Shown here: one piece after another, positions 1 through 7,192 of the stretch
Layout of the letters: every line of letters begins with the position of its first letter
Position numbering within the stretch: position 1 is the first letter of the stretch
Source of the DNA: Aquibacillus salsiterrae
Lineage (GTDB): Bacteria > Bacillota > Bacilli > Bacillales > Amphibacillaceae
Assembly (NCBI RefSeq): GCF_028416595.1
Contig: NZ_JAMQKC010000023.1
Coordinates: 1-43,943 of the forward strand
Direction of reading: 5' to 3'
DNA: 43,943 nt
Translations under genes and position numbers: made by a program
Notes under the pieces: generated by a model
What the model saw: only the letters and a program-made list of their open reading frames with translations
What the model was told of the DNA's origin: nothing
Database searches by the model: none

Positions 1-130
1 ATCCATCATTTCGCACTTGAAGTTCAAAGTGCTACATGCTGTCTTATCTATCCGTACGCTATTAAACAGTCGCCTACACTTTTTCTTTAAACATACTGGT
101 TGTTTTGTTCAGTTTTCAAAGATCAATTTC
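1..130 (-). promoter_or_regulatory. Leader of an rRNA operon running off the left edge
   Basis: Read on the minus strand, this segment carries the conserved Bacillus pre-16S leader signature: TTTGAAAACTGAACAAAAC, complementary to about 101-120, followed by an AT-rich leader. It lies just downstream of two tandem sigma-A promoters. In Bacillus such a leader directly precedes the 16S rRNA gene, so I infer that an rRNA operon begins just left of base 1 and is transcribed leftward. No rRNA sequence is inside the window. The same motif also occurs in 16S-23S spacers, but the tandem promoters favour the pre-16S leader. Confidence 0.7.
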
Positions 131-160
131 TATTGTTAATTTAGTAGCGACAACAATTAA

Positions 161-189
161 ATATTAGCATCAATGACGACTTATGTCAA
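161..189 (-). promoter_or_regulatory. rRNA-type promoter P2 (sigma-A)
   Basis: Minus-strand TTGACA, a 17-nt spacer and TAATAT. The -35 is complementary to 184-189 and the -10 to 161-166. It is the downstream member of a tandem pair, as is usual in Bacillus rRNA operons. Confidence 0.75.
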
Positions 190-254
190 ATCCAATTACT
201 GGTTTTTCTTTAAATCCCAACAATCAATGACTAACAGCGACAGTAACAGGTTTT

Positions 255-283
255 ATATTACATGGTATTATTCCAAAAGTCAA
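255..283 (-). promoter_or_regulatory. rRNA-type promoter P1 (sigma-A)
   Basis: Minus-strand TTGACT, 17-nt spacer, TAATAT. The -35 is complementary to 278-283 and the -10 to 255-260. It lies about 94 bp upstream of the second promoter with the same strand, spacing and -10. The forward reading frame of 66 codons over this segment has no convincing ribosome binding site and is not called. Confidence 0.7.
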
Positions 284-382
284 CAATTTCTTGCAAGGAT
301 TTATATGGTGAATTTAACCATAACTAGTATAAACAACACAATTACAGCAACCTATACTGTTATAGCACTCTAACAAACAATT

Positions 383-530
383 AGCGAAAGCGCCTTGGTT
401 AGACTAAGGCAGGCATAAGACAAGACCTGCGTGGCCGTCTGTCACAGAAGGGATTGACTTATACCCCCGGGGCAAGGCGTGTTGCGCTAGATAGCTCTTG
501 TATTTTTTCTTACTTTCTTATCTTTTAACA
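383..530 (+). repeat. Dispersed structured repeat, near full-length copy
   Basis: Begins with AGCGAAAGCGCCTTGG, matching the tandem copies at the right end of the window. It continues to GCGCTAGATAGCTCTTG and a T/C-rich tail. Internal stems are visible: CGCCTTG with CAAGGCG and ATAAG with CTTAT. It fills the gap between the rRNA promoters and the leuS terminator. Confidence 0.75.
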
Positions 531-533
531 TAT

Positions 534-562
534 AACGCCCTTTGCCAATGACAAAGAGCGTT
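534..562 (-). terminator. leuS terminator-like hairpin
   Basis: On the minus strand AACGCTCTTTG pairs with CAAAGGGCGTT (with G-U pairs) just after the leuS stop. The following T tract is weak, so termination may be partial. Confidence 0.6.
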
Positions 563-566
563 CTTG

Positions 567-2984
567 TTAATTTGCGACAATATTAACTAATTTTCCTGGA
601 ACAACAATTACTTTTCTTACAGTCTTACCTTCTAGACGTTCTTTTATCAAATCATTCTCAAACGCCTTTTTCTCTAATTCTTCTTTTGATGCATCTTTAT
701 CTACTAATATTTTTGCTCTTACTTTACCCATTACCTGAATAGCAATTTCCACTTCGTTTTCTTCTAACTTAGCTTCATCATAGGTAGGCCAAGTAGAGTA
801 GGCAACAGAATCGTTAAATCCGAGCTTTTGCCAAAGTTCTTCTGCAAGGTGAGGAGCTACAGGAGAAATCAACTTCACAAATCCTTCGATATACTTTTTA
901 GGTAGTTGTTGTGCCTTGTACGCTTCGTTTACAAAAACCATCATTTGTGAAATACCTGTGTTAAATCGTAAATCCTCAAAGTTTTCTGTAACTTTCTTGA
1001 CTGTTTCGTGATAAATCTTCTCTAACGTATCTTCTTCAACCTTATCAACAATTTTTGCAGAAAGTTCATTGTTATCATTAATAAGCAGGCGAAAAACCCT
1101 ATCCAAAAATCTTCTAGCTCCGTCTAAACCGTTCGTTGACCATGCAATCGAAGCATCAAGAGGACCCATAAACATTTCATACAATCTCAATGTATCTGCA
1201 CCGTGACTTGTTACAATGTCATCCGGATTAACTACATTACCCTTTGATTTACTCATTTTTTCATTATTTTCCCCAAGAATCATCCCTTGGTTAAATAATT
1301 TTTGGAACGGTTCTTTTGTTGGAACAACTCCAATATCATAAAGAAATTTGTGCCAGAAACGAGCATACAACAGGTGTAGTACCGCATGTTCTGCACCGCC
1401 AATATATACATCAACCGGCAACCATTTTTTTAAGTATTCAGGATCAGCAAGTTGATCTTCATTCCTGGGATCAATAAAGCGTAAGAAATACCAGCAGCTC
1501 CCCGCCCATTGCGGCATTGTATTCGTTTCTCTTCTACCTTTTTTCCCTGTCCTAGGATCGACAACATTAACCCAATCCTCAATATTTGCTAATGGAGATT
1601 CACCTGTACCTGATGGTTTTATTTCTGTTGTTTTTGGTAACACAAGCGGTAGCTCTTCTTCTAAAACCCCGGACATGGTACCATCTTCCCAATGAATAAT
1701 AGGAATTGGCTCTCCCCAATAGCGTTGGCGGCTAAACAACCAATCACGTAAACGATAAGTAACTTTCTTTTCTCCCTTACCGTTCTCTACTAACCATTCA
1801 ATCGCCTTATTAATTGCCTCAGCTTTGTTTAATCCGTTTAAAAATCCAGAATTAATATGCTTACCATCACCGGTGTAGGCCTCTACATTAACATCCCCAC
1901 CTTCGACAACTGGTATAATTTCCAAATTAAACTTACGCGCAAATTCATAGTCTCGTTCGTCGTGAGCTGGAACTGCCATAATTGCGCCAGAACCATAGGA
2001 CATTAAAACATAATCAGCAACCCAAATAGGAAGTCTATTACCATTAATTGGATTTACCGCATAGGCACCTGTGAAAATACCTGTTTTTTCTTTCGCTAAA
2101 TCCGTACGTTCTAAATCACTCTTTGTATTCACTTGATTGAGATAACTTTGAACGTCATTCTTTTGATCAGGTGATGTTATTTTTTCTACTAATGGATGCT
2201 CAGGGGCAAGCACTGCATAGGTTGCTCCAAACAGAGTATCTGGTCTTGTAGTAAAGACCTTAAATGTTTCTTCCACCCCTTCAATTCCAAAATGAACTTC
2301 TGCCCCTTCTGATCGTCCAATCCAGTTACGTTGCATATCCTTAATACTTTCCGGCCAGTCAAGTTCTTCCAAGTCTTCTAATAACCGATCTGCATAAGCT
2401 GTGATTTTTAACATCCATTGCTTCATCGGTTTTCTTACAACAGGATGCCCACCACGTTCACTTTTGCCATCAATAACTTCTTCATTGGCAAGTACTGTAC
2501 CTAGTGCTGGACACCAGTTTACTGGGACCTCATCAACATACGCTAAACCCTTCTCATACAACTTTAAAAAAATCCATTGGGTCCATTTATAATAGTGGGG
2601 GTTCGTTGTGTTAATTTCTCGGTCCCAATCATATGAGAAACCCAACTCTTGTATTTGTCGTCTAAAGGTATCGACGTTTTTTTTCGTGAATTCAGCGGGA
2701 TCATTCCCCGTATCTAACGCATATTGCTCTGCAGGGAGTCCAAATGCATCCCACCCCATTGGGTGTAAAACCTCATAGCCTTGCATGCGTTTCATGCGAG
2801 CAATGATATCCGTAGCGGTGTATCCTTCTGGGTGCCCGACATGAAGCCCTGCTCCTGATGGGTATGGAAACATATCAAGAACATAAAACTTTTCTTTGCT
2901 TGTATTTGATTCAGCCTTAAATGTCTTATTTTTTAACCAATAATTTCGCCATTTTGTTTCAATTTCTTTATGATTGAACGACAT
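567..2984 (-). CDS. leuS: Leucyl-tRNA synthetase
   Basis: Charges tRNA-Leu with leucine in the cytoplasm. It is a class I synthetase of 805 residues, almost the B. subtilis length. The HIGH-type motif HVGH is at residues 48-51, the KMSKS signature lies in [10 protein letters not shown] near residue 575, and the CP1 editing domain carries [13 protein letters not shown] longer in-frame reading begins at 3101, but its extra 39 codons lie inside the T-box terminator. The ATG at 2984 has a TAAGGAGG site upstream, so I chose it. Expression is controlled by the upstream T-box, which reads tRNA-Leu charging. The gene is monocistronic and followed by a hairpin. Confidence 0.98.
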   Translation of the reverse strand: MSFNHKEIETKWRNYWLKNKTFKAESNTSKEKFYVLDMFPYPSGAGLHVGHPEGYTATDIIARMKRMQGYEVLHPMGWDAFGLPAEQYALDTGNDPAEFTKKNVDTFRRQIQELGFSYDWDREINTTNPHYYKWTQWIFLKLYEKGLAYVDEVPVNWCPALGTVLANEEVIDGKSERGGHPVVRKPMKQWMLKITAYADRLLEDLEELDWPESIKDMQRNWIGRSEGAEVHFGIEGVEETFKVFTTRPDTLFGATYAVLAPEHPLVEKITSPDQKNDVQSYLNQVNTKSDLERTDLAKEKTGIFTGAYAVNPINGNRLPIWVADYVLMSYGSGAIMAVPAHDERDYEFARKFNLEIIPVVEGGDVNVEAYTGDGKHINSGFLNGLNKAEAINKAIEWLVENGKGEKKVTYRLRDWLFSRQRYWGEPIPIIHWEDGTMSGVLEEELPLVLPKTTEIKPSGTGESPLANIEDWVNVVDPRTGKKGRRETNTMPQWAGSCWYFLRFIDPRNEDQLADPEYLKKWLPVDVYIGGAEHAVLHLLYARFWHKFLYDIGVVPTKEPFQKLFNQGMILGENNEKMSKSKGNVVNPDDIVTSHGADTLRLYEMFMGPLDASIAWSTNGLDGARRFLDRVFRLLINDNNELSAKIVDKVEEDTLEKIYHETVKKVTENFEDLRFNTGISQMMVFVNEAYKAQQLPKKYIEGFVKLISPVAPHLAEELWQKLGFNDSVAYSTWPTYDEAKLEENEVEIAIQVMGKVRAKILVDKDASKEELEKKAFENDLIKERLEGKTVRKVIVVPGKLVNIVAN

Positions 2985-3293
2985 ACTTTTAGCCTCCTTA
3001 TTTAGAACGTTATCATCTCCACGGAAGGAACGTACGTTCGAGCAATTAAAAAAAGCCTCATCAAATCCCATATGGGACGAGAGACTTTCCCGCGGTACCA
3101 CCCAACATTAGCATAAGATTCCTTATGCCCGCTTTAATCCTTAACGTGGAAGAACGGCAGTAATTACTAAAGATTCACTACTGCAACATCAAAGGTGAGT
3201 TCATAAGGCGCAGGGATAGCTTACACCAACCGCTACCTCTCTTTTTTCCTGAATCCATTATTACTAATCCTTGTCAACGTCGTTTTATATTGT
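2985..3293 (-). promoter_or_regulatory. T-box leader (leucine, CUC specifier)
   Basis: The minus-strand leader contains the T-box core GGGTGGTACCGCGG, complementary to about 3091-3104. A terminator hairpin CTCGTC...GATGAG and a T run lie about 90 nt before the leuS start. Upstream, GAACTCACC is the expected specifier loop, with CUC (complementary to 3197-3199) as a leucine codon followed by A. Established T-box logic: uncharged tRNA-Leu stabilises the antiterminator, and charged tRNA lets the terminator form. The identification fits the downstream gene. Confidence 0.95.
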
Positions 3294-3299
3294 AATCGT

Positions 3300-3328
3300 A
3301 TTTTAATGAATGCCTCCTGCTTTGTCAA
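3300..3328 (-). promoter_or_regulatory. leuS promoter (sigma-A)
   Basis: Minus-strand TTGACA, 17-nt spacer, TAAAAT, placed so that transcription starts near 3293 at the 5' end of the T-box leader. Confidence 0.8.
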
Positions 3329-3432
3329 GGATTCCCATTAAAGTAACACCTTTAAAAACGTTGTTTTCGCTAATACGAACCTTGATGAAAATCTTAGGAC
3401 CGAGGGGGTTAGAAGCAAGTTGTTTTCCATTA

Positions 3433-3464
3433 AAAAGCTTGCAGAGTTTTTTCTGCAAGCTTTT
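3433..3464. terminator. Terminator after ytzC
   Basis: Perfect stem AAAAGCTTGCAG / CTGCAAGCTTTT with an 8-nt loop. T-rich flanks occur on both strands. It lies just beyond the stop codon of the leftward ytzC gene. Confidence 0.85.
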
Positions 3465-3480
3465 GTCAAACAAAAATAGT

Positions 3481-3762
3481 TTATTCAAATTTATTAATCT
3501 CCACATGATCTAGAATCATGTCATTCATATATTGACTCACTTTTAAGTGGATTCGATGGAGCTGGTCTCGTTGTTCATGTGACGCACTAATCATCATTTT
3601 TCTTATATCTTCTTCTACATCCGCTAACTGTCGTTGTGCATTAGAATAGGACTCATCAACCTCATAACCATTTCGATTAGTTAAATCTAACACTTTGCCA
3701 GCTTCAGAAAGACACTGATTTGCTCTTGCAACTAAGTTATCAACAGATTCACGAGTTGCCAT
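3481..3762 (-). CDS. ytzC: YtzC-like protein (DUF2524)
   Basis: Small 93-residue, highly charged and probably all-helical cytoplasmic protein starting MATRESVDNLVARANQ. Start, length and helical pattern resemble B. subtilis YtzC, and in that species too the gene sits between leuS and ytqB. A GAGGTGATG ribosome binding site precedes the ATG. No catalytic motif, membrane segment or signal peptide is visible, and the function is unknown. It is transcribed alone, divergent from mnmM and ended by its own terminator. Confidence 0.8.
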   Translation of the reverse strand: MATRESVDNLVARANQCLSEAGKVLDLTNRNGYEVDESYSNAQRQLADVEEDIRKMMISASHEQRDQLHRIHLKVSQYMNDMILDHVEINKFE

Positions 3763-3877
3763 TTGTCATCACCTCATGGATAGTTTAATCAGGCTTATCT
3801 GTAAACATGTATGGAAGATGTTGACGTTAATTTGATACAATGGTTAGTAATTTACATGTAGAGAGGAAAAAAAACGT

Positions 3878-4438
3878 ATGCTGTTAAAAATTTTACCATT
3901 CGCCCATGACTTGATGAAAAAAACACTTAATGAGGGAGACATTGCAATTGATGGGACATGTGGAAACGGTAATGACACTCTTTTACTAAGTACACTAGTA
4001 GGTGATAAGGGGAAAGTGTATGGCTTTGACATTCAACAGCAAGCGATTGAACAAACAAAACAATTGTTAGCTGACAATCATCGCAAAAACGTTTCTGTTA
4101 TTCTTGATGGTCATGAGTACGTCGATAAGTATATAGATAAAAATGTGTTAATTGGCGGAGCTATCTTCAACCTTGGTTACTTACCACGAGGCAATAAAGA
4201 GATTGTTACAAAACCCAAAACCACAATTGCATCGCTAGATAAAATAATACAACTTCTAAAGCCAGGGGGAATGGTCGTTGTAGTTGTTTATTACGGGCAC
4301 AAAGGTGGGGGTGATGAAAAAGATGCCATTATCAACCATTTGCAAAGATATGATCAGAAAACATATAGCGTATTACAGTATGGATTCATAAATCAAAAAA
4401 ATACCCCCCCTTTTTTGTTAGCTATTGAGAAAAGTTAA
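3878..4438 (+). CDS. mnmM: tRNA (mnm5s2U34) methyltransferase MnmM (YtqB)
   Basis: Class I SAM-dependent methyltransferase of 186 residues. Motif I is IDGTCGNGNDT (residues 24-34), the acidic residue ending strand 2 is D51, and motif IV is NLGYLP (98-103). This matches the YtqB family. B. subtilis YtqB was identified as the enzyme that methylates nm5s2U to mnm5s2U at the wobble position of certain tRNAs. Function here is by family membership. The ATG has an AGAGAGG-type site about 11 nt upstream. It ends at a bidirectional terminator shared with ytpB. A frayed repeat end lies just after the stop. Confidence 0.9.
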   Translation: MLLKILPFAHDLMKKTLNEGDIAIDGTCGNGNDTLLLSTLVGDKGKVYGFDIQQQAIEQTKQLLADNHRKNVSVILDGHEYVDKYIDKNVLIGGAIFNLGYLPRGNKEIVTKPKTTIASLDKIIQLLKPGGMVVVVVYYGHKGGGDEKDAIINHLQRYDQKTYSVLQYGFINQKNTPPFLLAIEKS

Positions 4439-4442
4439 CGTG

Positions 4443-4470
4443 TAAGAAAAGAGCAAGTCGCGCCTTCGAA
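4443..4470 (+). repeat. Fragment of the dispersed repeat (left end)
   Basis: TAAGAAAAGAGCAAGTCGCGCC resembles the left end (consensus TAAGAAAAGCGCAAGCGCC) seen after deoD and yumC. It sits 4 bp after the mnmM stop. It is short and degenerate. Confidence 0.45.
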
Positions 4471-4474
4471 ACAA

Positions 4475-4499
4475 GAAAACCGGACAAGCTCCGGTTTTC
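4475..4499. terminator. Bidirectional terminator between mnmM and ytpB
   Basis: Stem GAAAACCGGA / TCCGGTTTTC with a 5-nt loop lies between two convergent genes and abuts the ytpB stop codon at 4501. Confidence 0.85.
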
Positions 4500-4500
4500 C

Positions 4501-5568
4501 CTACCCTTTTTTAAGCCTATTATAAAGCTTAACGTTTAAGTGAAAAAAGAATGACCTCAATCCACCTTTTTTTAACAAAGCTCTTGTTACTTCTTTATTC
4601 CCTGTTATTTCTTTCACTTTATTATCTGCCAAATATAGTCCGACTAGGCCACTATGTACCATTTCGTGAAACTGCTTATTTGGTAAATTCTTTACGTGAA
4701 GTTTTGTTTGCTCCATAAAATAAAGCAACCGTTTTTTCATATGGTCTTTATTTTTGTAATACGTACAAAAGTTCAAATCCCCTTCCTCTATGTCTTCCTT
4801 TTGGTCGATGTAATAATCAAGCAGAATATGTAAGCCTTGCATGTACGGAAAGTAACTCTTAAATATTTCATCTACAAACGTTTTTTCAACATCCTGCTCT
4901 AATGCATAAGAGACAATACAGAAAATACCTAGCGTAGAGCCACTGCACGCTGAAAACTCATACCAAGTTAAATTAGGAAATCCTTGTTTATATGTATTGA
5001 ACCATGTTTCTAAACGTTTTTCTCGTTCGTCTTCCTTTACATGCTTGTGCACCTGCAAATCACTGTACAGTTGTTCTAATTTTAATAAATAGTCTTTAAT
5101 TTGCGGGTAATATGTAATAGCGCTCAATGTAGACTGACATGTTAAGACCAAATCTTTAAGGTAATCGCCATCTTCCTGCTCATCACGATAACAGTAATAA
5201 TTTCTTGTTGGGTTATTTGGCGAAAGTGCGTCTTCCATCGAATAATGTAACATGCGAAAGTCTTCTGGGTCTAAAGAAGTACTGCGATCACATAGGTTGT
5301 CCAAGTAATCACTAATCGTTTGATAGGCAACGATAAAACGTAGAGCTGTTTGCCAGTTGCTTTTTGCCAGGATACTATAGACGGCACCGCCTTGACAGTG
5401 GAATTTCTTTGAACTAATGCTTGCAAGAGCCTGTTCTCTTAGGTCTTTGTCTGGTATTTGTGTTGCTCTTTGTTTCCAATAGTTTATTTCCTTATCTACT
5501 TCTGGAAACACATGTTGGTAAACAAAACGCATTAAAAATGGAGCTGTTTTAGGAATTGCATTCAACAA
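4501..5568 (-). CDS. ytpB: Tetraprenyl-beta-curcumene synthase (YtpB, DUF2600)
   Basis: YtpB-family terpene cyclase, which in B. subtilis converts tetraprenyl diphosphate to the C35 terpene tetraprenyl-beta-curcumene on the route to sesquarterpenes. The family-typical stretch SSKKFHCQGGAVYSILA and the acidic DYLDNLCDR support the call. The frame is open to an ATG at 5622, but that ATG has no ribosome binding site and lies only 12 nt after a TATAAT box. AAAAGAGGG followed 8 nt later by TTG at 5568 gives 355 residues, and the N-terminus then resembles that of YtpB. I therefore prefer TTG; the boundary is uncertain, the gene is not. Confidence 0.9.
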   Translation of the reverse strand: MLNAIPKTAPFLMRFVYQHVFPEVDKEINYWKQRATQIPDKDLREQALASISSKKFHCQGGAVYSILAKSNWQTALRFIVAYQTISDYLDNLCDRSTSLDPEDFRMLHYSMEDALSPNNPTRNYYCYRDEQEDGDYLKDLVLTCQSTLSAITYYPQIKDYLLKLEQLYSDLQVHKHVKEDEREKRLETWFNTYKQGFPNLTWYEFSACSGSTLGIFCIVSYALEQDVEKTFVDEIFKSYFPYMQGLHILLDYYIDQKEDIEEGDLNFCTYYKNKDHMKKRLLYFMEQTKLHVKNLPNKQFHEMVHSGLVGLYLADNKVKEITGNKEVTRALLKKGGLRSFFFHLNVKLYNRLKKG

Positions 5569-5634
5569 TAACCATTCCCTCTTTTCTAAGATAGTTGTCA
5601 GCAAACGCACGAATCTGCACATGTCTATGGTAAT

Positions 5635-5640
5635 ATTATA
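5635..5640 (-). promoter_or_regulatory. Putative -10 box of ytpB
   Basis: Minus-strand TATAAT lies about 66 nt upstream of the preferred TTG start, with no good -35. It argues against the upstream ATG at 5622, which would be almost leaderless. Confidence 0.45.
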
Positions 5641-5707
5641 TCATCTATAAAAAAGATATAACACGATAAGCCTCTTTTTAATCACACAATGTAGAAAGGA
5701 AGTGCCA

Positions 5708-6226
5708 ATGAAAATGATAAGTGAATACAAAGGAAAAAAACCAACCATTGCCCCAACAGCTTTTGTTGCAGATGATGCGGTGATTACAGGCAATGTAGTG
5801 ATTGGGGAACTATCAAGCATCTGGTTTAAAACAGTTATACGCGGAGACGTTGCACCTGTTCTGATCGGTAACGAGACAAATATTCAGGATCTTTCGTTAT
5901 TGCACCAAAGTCCTGACCTTCCACTAATTATTGAGGATGAGGTAACAATCGGTCATCAAGTTACATTACACTCATCCATCATTCGAAAAAAAGCACTCAT
6001 TGGGATGGGTTCGATTATCTTAGATGGAGCTGAAATTGGTGAACAGGCATTTATTGGGGCAGGAAGTTTAGTTCCCCCCGGTAAAAAAATCCCTCCAAAC
6101 ACACTTGCTTTTGGTCGACCAGCTAAAGTAATCAGAAATTTATCCGATAAAGATATTAAAGAAATGGAACGAATTAAAGATTCTTATGTAGAGAAGGGTC
6201 AATATTATAAAAACCTTTCTGGATAA
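5708..6226 (+). CDS. ytoA: Gamma-carbonic anhydrase-like hexapeptide protein YtoA
   Basis: 172-residue left-handed beta-helix protein of the trimeric gamma-carbonic anhydrase/PaaY family. It has repeated hexapeptide turns (VITGNVVIG, PLIIEDEVTIGHQVTLH, ALIGMGSIILDGAEIG). Metal-type histidines are present in LLHQSP, IGHQV and TLHSS, so zinc binding looks intact. Whether it has carbonic anhydrase activity is not known from sequence. The ATG at 5708 is preferred to the GTG two codons earlier because GAAAGGAA is 7 nt away. The same gene neighbours ytpB in B. subtilis. No clear terminator follows, so read-through into the next gene is possible. Confidence 0.88.
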   Translation: MKMISEYKGKKPTIAPTAFVADDAVITGNVVIGELSSIWFKTVIRGDVAPVLIGNETNIQDLSLLHQSPDLPLIIEDEVTIGHQVTLHSSIIRKKALIGMGSIILDGAEIGEQAFIGAGSLVPPGKKIPPNTLAFGRPAKVIRNLSDKDIKEMERIKDSYVEKGQYYKNLSG

Positions 6227-6304
6227 CGACGCCAAACGAGGAATAAGTTCTACAACATAAACGTATTGCTTGTTCGGCACTCTAAATAGCAAGGAGGTGC
6301 CACC

Positions 6305-7186
6305 GTGTTTTTGTTCTTGTTTCTTTTCTCCCTAATTATGGCTATCTTATTATATAATTTACCAAAAAAGACGTTTCGTCCTATCTTTAAGTCAGCTGTA
6401 CACTTTTATACCTTGATGTTTAGTATAATTAGTCTTCTTATTACAGTATTTTTCCTTTATAACAATTATGATAGTTGGAAAAAATGGCTACAAATTGAGC
6501 CAAAAAAAGCAGTTGCATATGCTACCACAGAAAAATACCCGCACGAAAAACTTGCCAGCTTTACTTTGCAAGAAATACCGTTACAGTCATCTGTTCGGTT
6601 GGACGTACCACTTATGAAACAGTATCCAGAGTTGCCCCGCGGCTGTGAGGTAACTAGTCTGGCTATGTTACTGAAGTATTATGATGTGAATGTTAGTAAG
6701 ATGCAATTGGCTAAAGAAATAACTAAAGACAAGACAAAATTCACCGAAACAGAAAATGGAATTTTTTTTGGTAACCCGTCAAAAGGGTTTGTTGGTAATA
6801 TGTATTCCCTAAGCGAGCCTGGCTATGGTGTCTATCATCAACCAATTGCCAAGCTTGCAAGCAGCTATGTTGGAGAAAAAGTAATTGACTTTACCGGTGG
6901 TTCCTTTTTTGAAATATTGCAGTACATTAATCAAGGGAGACCTGTTTGGGTTATTACAAATTCGAAGTATAAAGAGTTACCTAAATCCGAGTTTGAAACA
7001 TGGGAAACTGAAGACGGACCAATCGAAATAACGATGAGAGAGCATTCTGTTTTAGTTACAGGTTACGATCGAGATTATGTTTATTTTAACGACCCCATTA
7101 CTGGCCAAGTAAAAAAAGCAGCGATGACAGAATTTGAAGATGCATGGGTGCAAATGGGGAAGCAAGCGATCACGGTTATACCGTGA
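6305..7186 (+). CDS. Membrane-anchored C39-like cysteine peptidase domain protein
   Basis: 293 residues with two hydrophobic segments (about 1-18 and 35-52), then an extracytoplasmic domain of the peptidase C39-like (YvpB/BtrH) type. The likely catalytic set is visible: Cys114 in RGCEVTSLAML, His247 in EHSVLVTGYD and Asp263 in FNDP. Such proteins are predicted papain-like hydrolases or acyltransferases; the substrate is unknown. GTG start with AAGGAGGTG 7 nt upstream. It may be cotranscribed with ytoA. Its last 11 bases overlap the end of the convergent asnB, and both stop codons lie inside one hairpin. Confidence 0.85.
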   Translation: MFLFLFLFSLIMAILLYNLPKKTFRPIFKSAVHFYTLMFSIISLLITVFFLYNNYDSWKKWLQIEPKKAVAYATTEKYPHEKLASFTLQEIPLQSSVRLDVPLMKQYPELPRGCEVTSLAMLLKYYDVNVSKMQLAKEITKDKTKFTETENGIFFGNPSKGFVGNMYSLSEPGYGVYHQPIAKLASSYVGEKVIDFTGGSFFEILQYINQGRPVWVITNSKYKELPKSEFETWETEDGPIEITMREHSVLVTGYDRDYVYFNDPITGQVKKAAMTEFEDAWVQMGKQAITVIP

Positions 7187-7192
7187 GCTTGC
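7162..7192. terminator. Shared hairpin over two convergent stop codons
   Basis: GCAAGC, GA, TCACGGT, a TAT loop, ACCGTGA, GCTTGC: a 13-bp interrupted stem. The TGA of the C39 gene (7184-7186) and the TAA of asnB (7176-7178) both lie within it. A moderately T-rich TCTTTGTTT follows on the plus strand. Confidence 0.7.

Noticed and set aside
173-373. 66-codon forward reading frame near the left edge
   Set aside because: It lies antisense to the tandem rRNA-type promoters, has no ribosome binding site and no recognisable protein features.
2985-3101. 39-codon N-terminal extension of leuS in frame
   Set aside because: It overlaps the T-box antiterminator and terminator, and the ATG at 2984 has a strong ribosome binding site and matches the family N-terminus.
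3303-3513. Overlapping short frames on both strands after ytzC
   Set aside because: They cover the ytzC terminator and the leuS promoter; the composition is not protein-like.
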